Shown: piece by piece, positions 10,521 through 24,100 of the stretch
Layout: the number at the start of each line of letters is the position of its first letter
How positions within the stretch are numbered: the stretch's first letter is position 1
Notes under the pieces: generated by a model
Databases searched by the model: none
Seen by the model: only the letters and a program-made list of their open reading frames with translations
Told to the model about the DNA's origin: nothing
Program-made: the position numbers and the translations under genes
DNA from: Climacium dendroides
Taxonomy: Eukaryota; Streptophyta; Bryopsida; Hypnales; Climaciaceae
Reading direction: 5' to 3'
Assembly (NCBI GenBank): GCA_950106755.1
Contig: OX467083.1
Span: 15,495,029-15,559,028, forward strand
Length of the DNA stretch: 64,000 bases

Positions 10521-12877
10521 TACACTACACTAAAGATGATATTTAGTGTTGAGTGGCATTTAGTGTTTTTATCCCCCCTACTAGCTACAACACTAAATCT
10601 AAACTTGTCCACAATTAGTGTTAGACTTGAATGCGCCACCTTCTTCCCTAGCTTTCCTTGCTTTCTCGCCTTTGTTGCGCCATCTTCTCTTCCGACTTCT
10701 TTTGGTTCCTGCAGTTCAGCTCCGTTGCAGTTCCGCTCAGCTCAGTTCCGTTGCAATTCAGCTCCGCTCCGCTCTAGTTCGGGCTTTTTTCTGTGTGTGT
10801 GTGGTTTATAGTTCGTCGTTCCCGCCCACCCGGCACATTTCAAATTTGCCGCCTCCGCTTGCTGCAAGCCCGCTCACTCCGTTTTCAGGTCCTCGCATCT
10901 TCTCACCAACAGGTCCATTTCAGGTATTAGTGACACCATTGCAATCGTCTTGTTGTCCTCTACATTATATAAAAAATTGTGTTTTTTTTGTCGACATTTT
11001 TTGATTTTTTCCACGTTGTGGCTCAGATTCATGGTGGAAATCCCCCGACGTCTCTAGCAAGTTTCTACCATTGCCACACGAAAGCAAATCATCACATGGA
11101 TGGTGCAAAACAAATCAATCCATGGTCTCCCCGGTCTCTACAACCGCACCATCCATGCTTTCCCCGAGCATTTTCGAGGTCAACGAAGCTCCAATTTGAT
11201 GCGTGCATCGTGTTGGTGGGCACTCCATGATCGATATTGCAACGAAAGAGAAGAGCCCCAAGAGCTTCCACCAATTTCATGCACCCGCAGCCGATCTGGA
11301 GGACAAAAACAGCTCCGTACAAAGGCAGCACCCGGTCGTGGTCACAGACGCTCCGAATGGGTACAATGGCTCTATCCGCTCTTACTTGATGCATTCGAGC
11401 ATTTCAAAAAAACTAGTGTGAAATTCTCTCCCCGTTTGCTAATTGAGTTAGCAAAAACGATCCTAGTGGACCCTACATCCCCTTATACAGCCCTATCCAG
11501 AGATCCTAAGGACAATGTTTTATTGCTTGAAAAACTGACCCACTGTTGGATCCAGCAATTCATGCATATCCAAAACATTGTCCTCTTATCTCAAAGAGGT
11601 CGTCTCACTTGCAGTCCTGAAAAAGAACAGGAAATTGAGATGCAAGTTGCATACCATCTAGGAGTCTTAAATCGAGGATTTCAGGATGGCACCTTTGATG
11701 AAAATCTAATGGAGAATATAGACGAAACCCATTTTGTTCTAAACATGGACAACGGTAGAACATTAGGCTTCTGTGGTGACACAACAGTCAAATATGCCAA
11801 GGTAGTATCGGGTGGAGATTCAATGACAATGGTCATTAGAATCTCAGGGGGGTGACGATCCATGATCGAAGCTCCTATGTTGATATTTACAAATCCGAAC
11901 AGCAGTTATCCAATTCGAGGATTGAATGACAACATCCCAGGGGTATGTTATCGTACGGGTCTTAAAGGGTGGATGGATCAAACTCTATTTTCATATTATT
12001 TTGTAGAACCACGAGCCTTCCAATCTGATGTCCATGGCCGCTCAAAATTTATTTGGTAGATAATTGTACCGGTCATAACATGACCCCAAGACTTAGCACT
12101 GTTTTGGAAGCCAAAAATGCCATCTTGAAATACTTGCCACCTTGTTCGACCCACCTTTGCCAACCAACAAACACATTTATTATTTCTAAGGTAAAAGATG
12201 CATGGACCAAAAGATGGGAGGCAAAGAAAACAGACTTAATAGCATCGAATGTTTGGCAGAATACACCTCGAGCGGATGGTGGCTGGTCAGGGAAACTCTC
12301 AAATCCGGGTAAGAGGTTTTTCTTACAGTTAGCTGTTGATTCTATTGAAGATGTCAACCAGGAACTTGATTGTGACAATATCAGCTATGCTAGAAAAATC
12401 ATGATCAGATCTGGTATGTCTTTAACTCTAGATGGCAGTTGGAGTGTGGAGCAACTTTTCCCACATTTGCAGGAGATAGTAGGAAAGTATGGGCAGATTT
12501 TTTTAGGGCAACATGTGCCTCCGAGAATCTAAAATTTGTACTTCCATGATTTTCAGAAATTACAATGTACATTCCATCTTCTTTATGTTATAAATCACTC
12601 TTTCATTGATAATGCTTATTGTATACTTTTAATTAATCACTTCTAACTTCCTACGCTTTGAATGTCATTGATTTGCATGTATTTCTTGAATTTTCTAAAT
12701 TCACAAACACTAAATTCAAACATGTAACTTTTTGGCAAGTCTCTCAAATCACTGTAGTTCACATTTAGTGTTTGAATTGACATATAATGTTACTTACTTT
12801 CATAGGGTAATTGGCTTTTAGTGTATGCCTTCGTATTTAGTGTACAAGACACTAAATATCATCATTAGTATAGTGTA
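10521..12877 (+). mobile_element. Pogo/jerky-type DNA transposon with TA target duplication
   Basis: Element 10523-12875 (2353 bp) is bounded by TA at 10521-10522 and 12876-12877. The terminal inverted repeats are CACTACACTAAAGATGATAT (left) and CACTATACTAATGATGATAT (right, inverted), with about 2 mismatches in 27 bp. Copies of ATTTAGTGT or its inverse are scattered in both subterminal regions, as seen in CACTA elements. The encoded transposase is however a DDE_1 protein (see the entry at 11100), so Tc1/mariner-pogo with TA duplication fits better. Confidence 0.85.
11100..12532 (+). pseudogene. DDE_1 (pogo/jerky-like) transposase, broken
   Basis: Once a cut-and-paste transposase acting on the surrounding terminal repeats. 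Recognisable blocks are ENIDETHF (first catalytic Asp), MDNGRTLGF, SYPIRG, GLKGWMDQ, VDNCTGHN (second Asp) and LPPCSTHLCQPTN near the third position. Similar proteins are common in oomycetes and in some plants. It is interrupted by an in-frame TGA at 11853-11855, after which the same frame continues to about 12050, and by a frameshift around 12050 just before VDNCTGH. The usual QPxD is QPTN here, so the third acidic residue appears lost. The N-terminal start is uncertain; the first 60 residues may be non-coding leader. Confidence 0.8.
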
Positions 12878-15800
12878 CTCTATGTTGTTGCCACAATCCA
12901 AAGCAAAATGACATTAATTTTCTGATTTTCTAACTCATAATTTTTTTGAAAATCAATGAAATTGCCGTAGGTCCAAATGCCACAAAACGTATATTGAATC
13001 ATATGCAAGATTCAACATTTGGTCAAATACTCATCAAATTTGACCCTCACCGAACCTACCATAGGATACTCACCCTAGCCTGCCCCGGACAATCATTGGG
13101 TTTGCACCACTTTGAATGTTGCTATAGGTATGCTCTAAAGAATGTCCCCCACCCTCCTCTAATGTATGAGGTCCATTGTCCAAATTGTGCTCTCTTTACA
13201 ATACAAGACCTCGTAGAGTTTTTGGTGCTCTATTGTGTGCTTGTTATCATTATTACACCAAGTCTAACAAAGGATTTATCCTCAATATACAACCATGCGT
13301 AAAGAAGAGGCACCCAACTAATGAATGGCTGAGCCATTCTTTTCATATGTTACATCTATTCTTGATGATAGATGGTCAAATCTTGTATAACGAACTTGTC
13401 TTCTCATCTCTTGACTTTTACATTTAATGGCTTTTCAAGCTATGTGGGACAATTGATGAATATTTTTGATATCTTTAAATTTAATGCTAGTACACCCTGG
13501 GCTACTTAGCTAGGAACCGGTGGGAGCTTATGTGGGGAAAGGCCAGTTCTCACCTAAGTTAGGTGACCTAACTGGCGTTAGGATTTTGGAAAGAGTGGTG
13601 AGTAGTTTGAACATGTGCATTTGAACCTATGTAGAGTCCTTGTTGGCAAAGTAGTAAGTGCAATATTAGTTGGAAAGATGTAGAGTTTTAGGAGAAATTT
13701 TAGGTGGAACATCATATTTTTTATAGTGACACAATCCCATAGAAATGAAGATTTCAAAAAAAATTGCAATTGCAGGTTGTAGTAAAATTAAGAAATCTTA
13801 TTGTAGTCAATTGGTAATTTTAGGGATAACTTGTAGTTTTACCAATTGAGAATGTAATATGCAGGCATATAGCTAGTAGTTATCAACTGAATTTGGGATT
13901 TAATATATTGATATGCTAAAAGGTATAAAGCCAATTGGTAGTTACAGTTTTCAGCCGAGTCTAGGTATTTAGATTCTTAGCATTCCAATTGGAGTTTAGT
14001 TGTCCTTTGCAAGAGGTAGGAGCTCCTTTCACCATCAGAAATAAAACAATTTTATTTTTGTAAAATAAAAATATATGTTTGCAATTGTGAATTTTTGTGT
14101 GAGTGTGTGCTTGTACTTGTGTTTGTCCAATTGTGTTTGATTGAATTAATTGGAGATGAATTATGAATTGTGGAAGAGTCATCATTTAGAGAGATTTTGT
14201 GTGGAAGATGATTGTAATAACTAGAATGAGGAAAGATTCATTGGAATTATTGATGTGAGAATCTATTTGTTAATAAATGTGTGTTCAATTAAAGTGGTAT
14301 AGTTATTATTGTAAAATTGGAATTGGAAGAATTAATTAAGTAATTGGAATGTAAATAATTGTTGAGTGAAAATCGATTGGAAAGATTGTTGTGGAGATCT
14401 GTGTAATTTTGTGAGTGTATATGATCTATGGATTGAAGTTGATTGGATGTTGAAAGATTGTGAGAATTTATATATGAAATTGGTTGGATAACTTTGAGTG
14501 TAGCAATTGGAGTATACTTAATGTGAAATGAAGCGATAGAGAATTTATAATGCACAATTTGTGAGTAGAAATAAATTAAATTAAAATGCTAGATTGATTG
14601 AAAATATTTTGGAGTAATAAAGCATATACTGCTTGAATAGCCAATTGGAAAAGAATTATTGAGAGTATATGATGTGAAGACAAGAGACAATTGGAGTTAA
14701 AAAGAATTGTAGAAAAGCTAGAGAAAGATTAATTGGAGAAAAATTTATAAAAATCTCAAGTTAGGAATTGTGATAAGTATATTCAAAACTTAGCCTACTG
14801 TTGTGTTAGGAATATGTTATGGTCATTTAAATTATGCAATTGAGTTTATTTTGGTTAATAAAAGATTCCAATTTGAAATAAATTGCCTCCTAGAGTTTGA
14901 ATTCATTTTCATAGGGATTTATTTTAATAGTTTAGAGAAATAAAATCCTACTTACATACTTAGGTGCACTATTTTCTAATCTCCGCTGCAAAGCCCCATT
15001 ACAAAAGAGTGGTGTCTCAATTTTGGACAAAATTGATGGGTTGGCTTTCTCTATAGAAAGACTCCTCCAAGGACGTGTACAAGGAGGCAAGGCAGAAGAT
15101 CCATGCAGGGAATAAATGGAGCTCTCACCTTGTAATCTTATATGCTCTCAATTGCAATTTGACTACATCTTGAGCTCAACTATTGTTTAGGTATATCTTT
15201 TGCACTTAATTTTCATTTGCGTGTTTAGTCTTTCCAAAACATTCCTTTCAGAAAGTCAATGATTGAGGAGGCAATGTTGTAGTGAAATTCTTTGGCATTC
15301 ACAATGTTGTAGTGTTCATCTCCTACCTTTGATTAATCAATACTAAGCCCTACTTCTTAGACTTTGGCACATTTGAATGGGCATCAAAATTCACTAGTGC
15401 ATTAAAATACGCCATATTCATAGTACAATTATACTTGCAGTAAAATTGGAGTGCCTTAAGAATTTTTTGACAACAAATTGAGATCCATACTAGTCAAGGT
15501 ACTTTCAGAGTTTTTTGAATTGTATTGTCATACTAATATATGCTATATTAACCATGAAATCAAGTTTCCAACAAAAAAATGAACTACTTGAAGAAGCTTA
15601 GTTTAAAGAAGACATTCAAATCAATACCAGCCAAGGCCACTGTTGGAGTTTTTCCTGCTTCCATATCACAAGTTTAGTGGGGTACAGTAGATGAATGAAG
15701 CACAATGAATTCAGAGAAGAACTTGAAATCTTCCACTGCAAGAAGAAATAAACAACTTCGAACCTCTAAACCTTGAACCATAGGCAATCCGATAGGACAA

Positions 15801-16462
15801 TATTTAAGTTACTAACATGCAATTGTGAAACTTTCTTGTGCACCCTAAGTCACTCTCACGAGATTTCGAGCAGTATGTGAAACACTCGAAGTTGACGCAA
15901 TGCATTCCATGCAATTGGAACAAAAACGAGTTCATACCAAACATGACGAAGATCAAATGCAGTACTCCTTATACTCTTAGTTTTTTGTTCAGTTATACAA
16001 TTTGAAACATTGAAATTAAGACAGTAATTTACTAATTTTACTTGGTTGATTTTCTACTAGCCGTTGGATCTCCCTGTTCATTGGAAAAAATCCACAATGG
16101 GTCATTCTTTGCATTAGAAGAGATTTGAGGCCTCAAGAGGGTTGTTTCAGGTTTGTTCCCAAGGCTAAGAATATGTTATAATATAAAAATATAAAAATAA
16201 TTTTAAAAATATATTAAAAAATTATAATTAGATGATCCCATAGTGGACACTCATTAGATGGTTTTCTTATAAGGAGTTCCAATTTTGGGCTAGTTTCTTT
16301 AGCAACCTTTCTTCACTGTGGTAAGTTTCACTGGAGGCTTTCTATCACATTGATGAATCAAGCATCCCTTTATAGTTCAATATGTCTCGGATGGGTCTAA
16401 AATCTAATTTGATCTTACAGGTGCTCTTTGAAATCTATATCATATTAGTTGAATGTCTAGAT
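12878..16462. other. Intergenic DNA with recurrent AATTGG motif
   Basis: No supported gene. A frame at 12946-13302 has no recognised domain. From about 13450 to 15000 the plus strand is unusually purine- and GT-rich and carries AATTGGA-type motifs every 50-120 bp. The rest is ordinary AT-rich DNA with no recognisable protein remains. Confidence 0.5.
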
Positions 16463-17336
16463 TTAACCTTGTAAGAATGGGTTGGTCACCATGGAAATCA
16501 TTTTTGGAGGGTACAAAGTGAATCATCTACTTAAAAAAAATAGAAAGCATTCATTTGAGGTCAAACTATTGTGCAAGACTTGTCCTTTTTTGTACAAAAA
16601 TCTAAGGATGAATGTATACACTTTTGTCTTATATAGAAGGATTCTTTGTCATCCATCTAATCACTTTGATTCACAACATTCTTATAGGATTAACCTCTAA
16701 ATGTTCAAAGCACCAAAATCTGGTGTTTGCAAAACTTTGAAGTTAAATAAAACCTAACCAAGTTGCTATTTTTAGTAGTTTATATTTTTGAAAAGTTCTT
16801 CTTGAAGTCTAATTTTAGTATCAAAAATCCGATCTTGAAAATAAATGATAGTGATTTTTCTATTCAAGATTTTGTGCAAGGGTACCCATTGCAATCTTGA
16901 CTTCCCGTAGTGTTGAGAGCTCTTGGAAATGAGCCTCAAATACATTAGATCTTGGAAAAAAAATCACATTCAAAATTCATTTAAAAAATATTATAAAGTA
17001 GATTTTAAGAAGCCATAAATTGATTGGGATTATACATGTTAGGCCCTTTAAACCTTGTATTTTTTTGGTCACCAACTTTTTAGATTTGACATGCAAAAAG
17101 AGAGTTGAAAGATTTTCATAGTTTTAACACCTTCATGGTCAAACATTGTAGTCTTTCACTCTATAAGTGATATTGTTGTGTTTTCTTTTCCTATGAGATC
17201 TCTAACATGTCTAGTTTGAATTTGAACGGTTACGAATACAATAAAATTGATCCAACTTATCAAAATGTTGGCATTTTGTTCAATTTAGAGCAAATTCCAA
17301 GAAGCTCAAAACAAGCCTTGGGCATTTAGGGGTTAA
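16463..17336. mobile_element. TTAA-bounded degenerate element
   Basis: Lies between TTAA 16463-16466 (followed by CCTTGTAAGAATGGG) and TTAA 17333-17336 (preceded by GGGCATTTAGGGG). An internal stretch of about 200 bp (16484-16700) is clearly related to 33155-33350: CACCATGGAAATCATTT, GTCAAACTATTGT, GAATGTATACACTTTTGTC. The terminal match is weak, so the exact borders are inferred. Confidence 0.5.
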
Positions 17337-18137
17337 GAAATGATTGAGTGTTGAGATTTCAGTACTACTCTATTAGTTGTCAGTTGTAAGCTCTTTTTAT
17401 GCCCTCACTTTTTATCTTGCCAAAGTCATTCTAGTAAAAAAAGACCCCCTATTTTGTGCTTGATTAATTTCTCTTCTATACCTTTCCTAGCTAATTTGGG
17501 GCCTCCGATTGCAAATATGAATTCAAAATTTGCAAATTTTATCATAAGGGGGTCAATTCACCCCGGCCCTTTTCATAACATTCTTGATGGCTTATAGACC
17601 ATCTAGTCTAGGAATCTCGTTTGTAGACCATCTTCAAGAGGACTTTTGTTTGTGCATAAAGATTCTATTTTGGCTGCCTGCAAGTTCTCTATCCTGGCCA
17701 TTTGATTGTTTCACAAAGCAGCCAGGGCTCTTATCACAAAAAAAAAATGCTTCATTACATTGTGCCAAATACCCTAAATTTAAAAATAAAGTCTTCCCAA
17801 TGAAGCGAGCATGGTTCTTATTGCTAAAACAATGTGTCGTTGGATTGCTCCAAAATACCCTGAATTTGAAATACAGTTCCAAGTCTTTCACAACGGAAGC
17901 GTGGCTCCTATTCCAAAAATAATTCATTGGAGTGTTCTAAATGATCAGAATGTAAATGCACAATCTGAAGTCTCTTCACAATGCAATAATGGCTCTTATT
18001 GCGAAAAAAATTGTGTCATTCGACAGTTCCGAATGGTCTGAACTTTGAAGTTCAATTTCAAGAATTTAATGGATAATCAAGAGTAGCCCCCACTGCATGA
18101 ATCCCAATTCTACATGCTTCAGAATTTGGACAGAGGT
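17337..18137. other. Intergenic DNA downstream of the hydrolase gene
   Basis: No supported gene. Contains loosely repeated blocks around 17740-18040 (CAAAATACCCTGAATTTGAA and relatives; GGCTCTTAT(C/T)(A/G)C), apparently 3-4 decayed tandem units of about 110 bp. Confidence 0.5.
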
Positions 18138-21100
18138 CTATGAAAGACCACAGCGTGTCTGATTGAAAATGGTGTCTGCGGCATAACGAGCAACCCAGTT
18201 GGAGCCAGCCTTGGTACAGCAGAAGGCGTGTAAATGTCCTTCTCTTTCGGTAGCAACATTCAGTTCCGGAACCTTCTTACTCATCTGCAGACCATTCACA
18301 AGGTAAGTACACAGAATTGTGATCCTTGCCCAAAGAGTAGATATTGATTACAAGGACAAACACAATCTGAGAAGCTGGAACTGGACTTAGGCTGCGACAT
18401 CAAACAGGTCTGGGAGTCCGGGAGCATGACCGATAAAGCAATGTAAAGAGATTGAACATTTCAACATACAAGTTGCAGAGGGTTGCAAAAGGGACAAGAG
18501 TGGCAGGTTGAATTACTGTACTCACCTCATCAAGAAGTGACAAAGGTCCCCAGTGGTCATCGATACCAAATAGAAATGAGATCTTCTTTCGATTTTGCTT
18601 CAAGTAGTCCCAGTCTGGCTCTGAAGACAGCTACACAATAGAACAACCCATGTAAGAGACCCCGGTCAAAGCCATCAATAACTGAACCATCCCTGCTGAA
18701 ACTAACCTCTTTACCTCCTTGAAGGCCTTATATTCTAAGTAAGAACACCAAAATGTGCGACCTTTTCTACAGCAAGTCACGCAATGTATTTGTGGATCTT
18801 ACCGATGCAAACTCAGTCCTTCCCATGTACAAGAAATTGCTTACGATATTTTTCTGCACCATTGGTAAACGTTCATAATAGATGTTAATATGCAAGGCCA
18901 CTAGTTCCATCTTGTACATGCTTCACAAGTCAAGAAGCACTTCTCTTTCAAGAATTCTTTTACCATTTCATTTCACAAACGAGTGCCAAGTAGCAGCCAG
19001 AATGCTCAAAACAAAGATGTTCATACTTTACCCCTAAAGGCCAAGAATTCATGGTTTTAAATAACCAATTTGGAAAATTCAAACAAGCCCAAATTCTATA
19101 TCACCAAGATCAATAAAGAACCCCACAAGAGTCACTTAGTGCACATATTAAAAACCACATGAGATTTAAGATAGGATACTATGTATTTATTGTACCTAAA
19201 TTTTTAAAAATCATTATATCTAATATAGAGTGTGTAGAATTACATTGTAGGGTATTATAATTAATATAGGGCTATGTTTAATATCATGTGTTAAATTTTA
19301 CATAGAAACAATATAGGGGGAAAATAATGTGGGGGAAAATAATTTTGTAGGGTGGGTATTTAATGTCCTTAAAGAAGAAATGGACAAAAAATGACACATT
19401 ATTTGCCCTAAATTATCCATAAACCTTGGATGAGGGGCTCCGATTGCCTCAAGAATTATTTGTAAAGTCCTTTGAAGTCACTTAAAATTTGAAGCATCTA
19501 TCATGAATTTTGCTTTAATATACTCTTATTTTTTTTACTATAAATAGTAGAAAAGGTATAAAAGAACTTGGTGGTCTACCATTATTAGGTGTGTAAAAGC
19601 TTGGTGGTCTTCAAATTTGGATAAAATTTTTATAGGAACTAAAAAACTTTTCACTCAAGTTTGAAGACCACAAGCTCTTATATACCTAATACTTAATAAT
19701 GATAGACCACCTAGCTCTTTCATACTTTACTACTATTCATACTTTTAAGTTAGGTTTATTTTTTTTAATTTTTAATTTTTAATTTTTTGTTTGTTTAATA
19801 TGCTAAGATGTAAGAAACTATGAGGCATTTGGCAGTGTAATTAATACTTTTGTATAATGTATGTACAAATGGTAGATGTTGTTTAGTTTGTTTGTTATAT
19901 TGTAATGTAATGTCATCTTTTCTTTGTTGAGTACTTGCACTCATTATATTCATTAAAATATATTGTAGATGATTAGTAGTAAGTTGCTTGACACAACTAG
20001 AGTGCATTGTTTACAGTCTATAAATATATTTATTTGGCAATAATGCATTCGTCCAAATATATTGTACTTCAATTTTTAGTAACTATTAAAAAAAAAGGTT
20101 TGAAAAAAAAGGAACAAAAGAATAAAGAAGAAAAGGATAAAAACTAATAATAGGAAAAAAAAATCACAAAACTCCTATTAGTTCTAATTTTTAAATCTAA
20201 TATAGGGGCCAAAAAATTGAACTCAAAAGTTTATTATAAATAATATAGGGTGCTATAATAAATGACAATTTAGAATTATTTTTAACAATAGGGTACATTA
20301 AATTACAAAATATTAAATAAATAACCCCCCATAAAATATCCCCTAATCTCACGTATATACTAAACCTCTGAACTAGTGACTCCCCCAAGTAAAGAACATT
20401 GCATGTGTTGGTCAAAAAATGAATTAAATTGAAATAAAGATTCCTCAATTGACCCACTCAAAAGTGTCAAATTCAAATCTAGAACTGTATAGTAACCAAT
20501 AATTTCTTCATAGCAAACAGTATTCATTCAGGATATGAAAAGCAATACCTGCAACATGTATCGGCATGTCACATCGACAGCAAGAGGATCCCATACACGG
20601 CCAAGAAGCACTTTCACTAAGCCCCTTGCGAATTTTTTGGGAAGCCGTCCCACAAGACCTGCAAATGTGCTAATAACTGCACACAAAGCTGGGGACCTGC
20701 TCACACATCATAAACGAGTTGTCAATATGATGAAGGACATGGGCACAGCTAAGTAAATTCATGGGCTATCATGCAAAACAGCTCATGAGACGCAGCAGTT
20801 TCTTTTTTGTAATGCCTGTGGCACACCCTTGAGATGTACTCCTCATGTGCTCCTGTAACAAACTCTTGATGCAAACTCTAGATAGGTTGATAACTCTTTG
20901 GTATTACTTGTCTACTACTTGTGTGCACACAATATTGCATTCTAAACAAATACAATGTGTACTCACGCAGCCACTTTTCCCAGAACGCTCTGGAGCTTTG
21001 AATGCTTATTTAACGTCAAAAAAGGATAAAGTCCAACAACGTGATGTACCTGCACAGCACATCGTCTTTAAAAACCGTTTCGTTTGTTTCAGAGGACTGG

Positions 21101-24100
21101 ATACCTTTACTTATGCTCTTTGAACTATAGAATATTTGCAAAGGAGAGTTTGAATTTGCAACGTACAAATGTTAAAAACTAACACAAGAATCAACAATCA
21201 TTTGGATGGACGAAAGAAACAAGATCATGTGTATATGAGACCTGTATGCACAACGATTGAAAGGAAGTCAAAGGAATGAGAAGATCAACGTTCGGGGAGT
21301 TTTTAAGTTTTACTGGCAATTATCCATCATTTCTCATGTACCTACTCCGGTTATTGTCTCTATTTTTCTATAATTAAAAAAATTCTTGAAATCTTAATTA
21401 TTTATATCCTGTAGTTTAAATTCAACCAGTTTCTTTTCATTTCATCGATCCTTAATACACTAACCGCCGATTTTTGGAGAGGATACTCAAGAGTGCCACG
21501 AACTTGGCTTTGACCATCTCAGAACATTCTTCACTGTAATGACCAAGGTAGCCTTTTCATCATTAATATCGACATGTTTGAACGAAACAACAGGAGATTG
21601 CCTGCTCGGAACGTTCCCTGAAGAGCAAAACCACAACCCACCTGAGAAGGGAATTTCTTGAAGATCTCCAGCGCAATATGAGCTCCGATTGAATGACCCA
21701 CCTGTGCAACGGCATAAGTATCTAGGTAAGGCTGATTGTAGAAAACATTAACCTAATTTTACAGCTTTCAACTCGGATAGATATCTTTCAAGAATCACGC
21801 TGGTTCATGCAAAAGAAAGAGAGCATAAAACAATGTTTTTAGTAAAATTAGACTGTTTCAGGCACTTTCAGACATCAGAAAGAGAGCCTTCCTTTTGATT
21901 CATGGGGAGGTCTCCCTATGATCACAATGATATAAGAGAAGACAGTCATAAGAAAACCACAGTGTTTGTGCCTTCAGAGTGGCAACACATAGAAGGATAG
22001 GAGGTCTGTGAAAGAATATACCAGCAGAAGTGGGAGATCCGGTGTTTCTAGAAGAAGTCTTTCCCTCACAAATTGAACCTGTTCAATCCCAGGCCTCTTA
22101 ATAACCCACAGGATTCTTGTGATCTTGTAATGAACTACCAACCTGACGGAAGACGACAACACTGAATATTGGTATAAAATATAATTATTAATAGAAATTT
22201 CTTGCTTCCTAAATCCCATGTACCAACAAATACCCGTTATTATAAGAGTTGATGAACCACCATCCATGCATTCTAAATCCTGGGCACATTCAACTTGCCA
22301 GACCTCGACATTGCCAATAGAGTAACTGAACATAACATTACCACTAACAGACTTAAGAGCCAGAGGTGAGAACCACCTTATGGTTTATTTGATCCTGCAA
22401 AGAGAATGATTTCCCAGGCTCCCAATACTGTGACAAAAAACAATCCAAAAATATCACTTCCGCTTCGTCCCATCCCCTTTCAAAATTTAGAACAGTCTGA
22501 TATGTAGGGCAGTCCTTAGATGACAGAAAACATGAAGCTCAAGTAATGAGTCCAAAGAGGGGTTGGCATGTTTACTCAAAATAAAATCTAGTTCCCTACT
22601 GAAGCTGATTGAAAGCAAGATATACAAGAGAGGAGGGTAAAAAAGGACCTTCGTCACATGTGCAATGTGGCTGATCGCTGCAACAAATTTCCCACAGTGA
22701 GACCCTTATTGCACCAGTAAACAATAATGGTACCTCCAGTTGACACAACACAAACATTTGAATGTGGAAAATAGAAATAAAACTAACCGCTTTCATAGTA
22801 ATTTATGATGCATCACCAATTGTGAAAATGGCGCAATGAACATGGCACTGCCTAGAAATATTGTTGACATCCTAACCAATGTAATAATCGAGCATTATCA
22901 AGTGTCGAATAAAAAGAAGTAACACTGTTTGGCAGCAAAAGAATAGACGACACTCAATGCACAGAAGGTGTACCTGTAACTGAGGCTTGGCTATCGAGGT
23001 TCTCGAAAAGAGCCTCCAGAAACTCTTTGTAGTAAGTTACGACTCCTTTGAAAGATGACCAGACGGCCACGTCAGAGACTGACCAAACGAAAAGACTAGT
23101 CCAAAAGCCTGTCTAAGGCAGAGGATACTAAAATAATTGCGAACCTGATCCTGTTCCCTACATTGACCCCTGCTACCAACTCATCTCTTCCAATAGACTG
23201 GGTTGGACTTCTTAGCAAGTGGTGTGAGCATGACTTAGCTAAACGTCTATGCCACTGATCTTTGAATGCAGATAGCCTTATCGACAATCACAATGGTGTA
23301 CAACCTCCCACTTAGAAATTGCATAAGAAATTCATGCATAGAGATCAAATTTCAGCTCAACAGATTTGGCTTTCGAACTGAAAGTGATCTCCTCACAACT
23401 CTATACTGATCTCCCAAAACACACACTCATAGAGTAGGTCATATGTGATGTAGGTAGGACACCTAGTACATTTGTCATCATGCAAAATCAAAATTCTCCG
23501 GGGGGTTGAGCAAGAGTGAACACACAGAACTAAGAGGCTTGGGGCCAAATGACTAAGGAATTTCTTCGAATACCGTTTCAAGAGTGAGGAAATGTTAATA
23601 TGACATGAGCCATGAGTACTGTGTAACAAACCTGGATTCCCAGGAATGAAAAAAACATGGAAAGTCGGCCTTTCTGCACGCAATTCCAGAAACTCTGTTG
23701 CATGTCTGCCGAACGAATATTCAATTAACCCCTAAATATTCATGGTTTGAAAGTGAACAATTCGATTGATCATATTGCGAAAATATAACTCAATGTTACC
23801 AAATTTTAAATCACCATAATCAGTGAAGAACATTGCTAGGTATTGGTGAAAACATAATTAAATGTAAACAAAAGACAATCCCATATGACCGACTCAAAAC
23901 TGCTGTAAAAACAAGAGGCTCAATTGGAGCCCCTGGATTCTTCAGGTCATCAAAAGACAACAGTAGAAATAAGATAGAATCAAAGAAGTCATTCCAGTTT
24001 TATTAATTGTGTTTATGAAAGTCATATAATGCACTAATTCTGTTTTTCTCCCCTGATTAAACAAATTAAGAATAAAAAGTCTACTTTGGATTCTAATAAT

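Noticed and set aside
10536..11004. Overlapping plus-strand frames (91 and 128 codons)
   Set aside because: They fall in the 5' non-coding part of the pogo-like transposon and consist of Ser/Pro/Phe-rich low complexity from CAGTTCCG-type repeats.
12946..13302. 118-codon frame just after the transposon
   Set aside because: No recognised domain, no splice context; may be a remnant of an element but cannot be supported.
21974..22333. 119-codon minus-strand frame
   Set aside because: It contains only the 19-codon hydrolase exon 22022-22078; the rest is intron.
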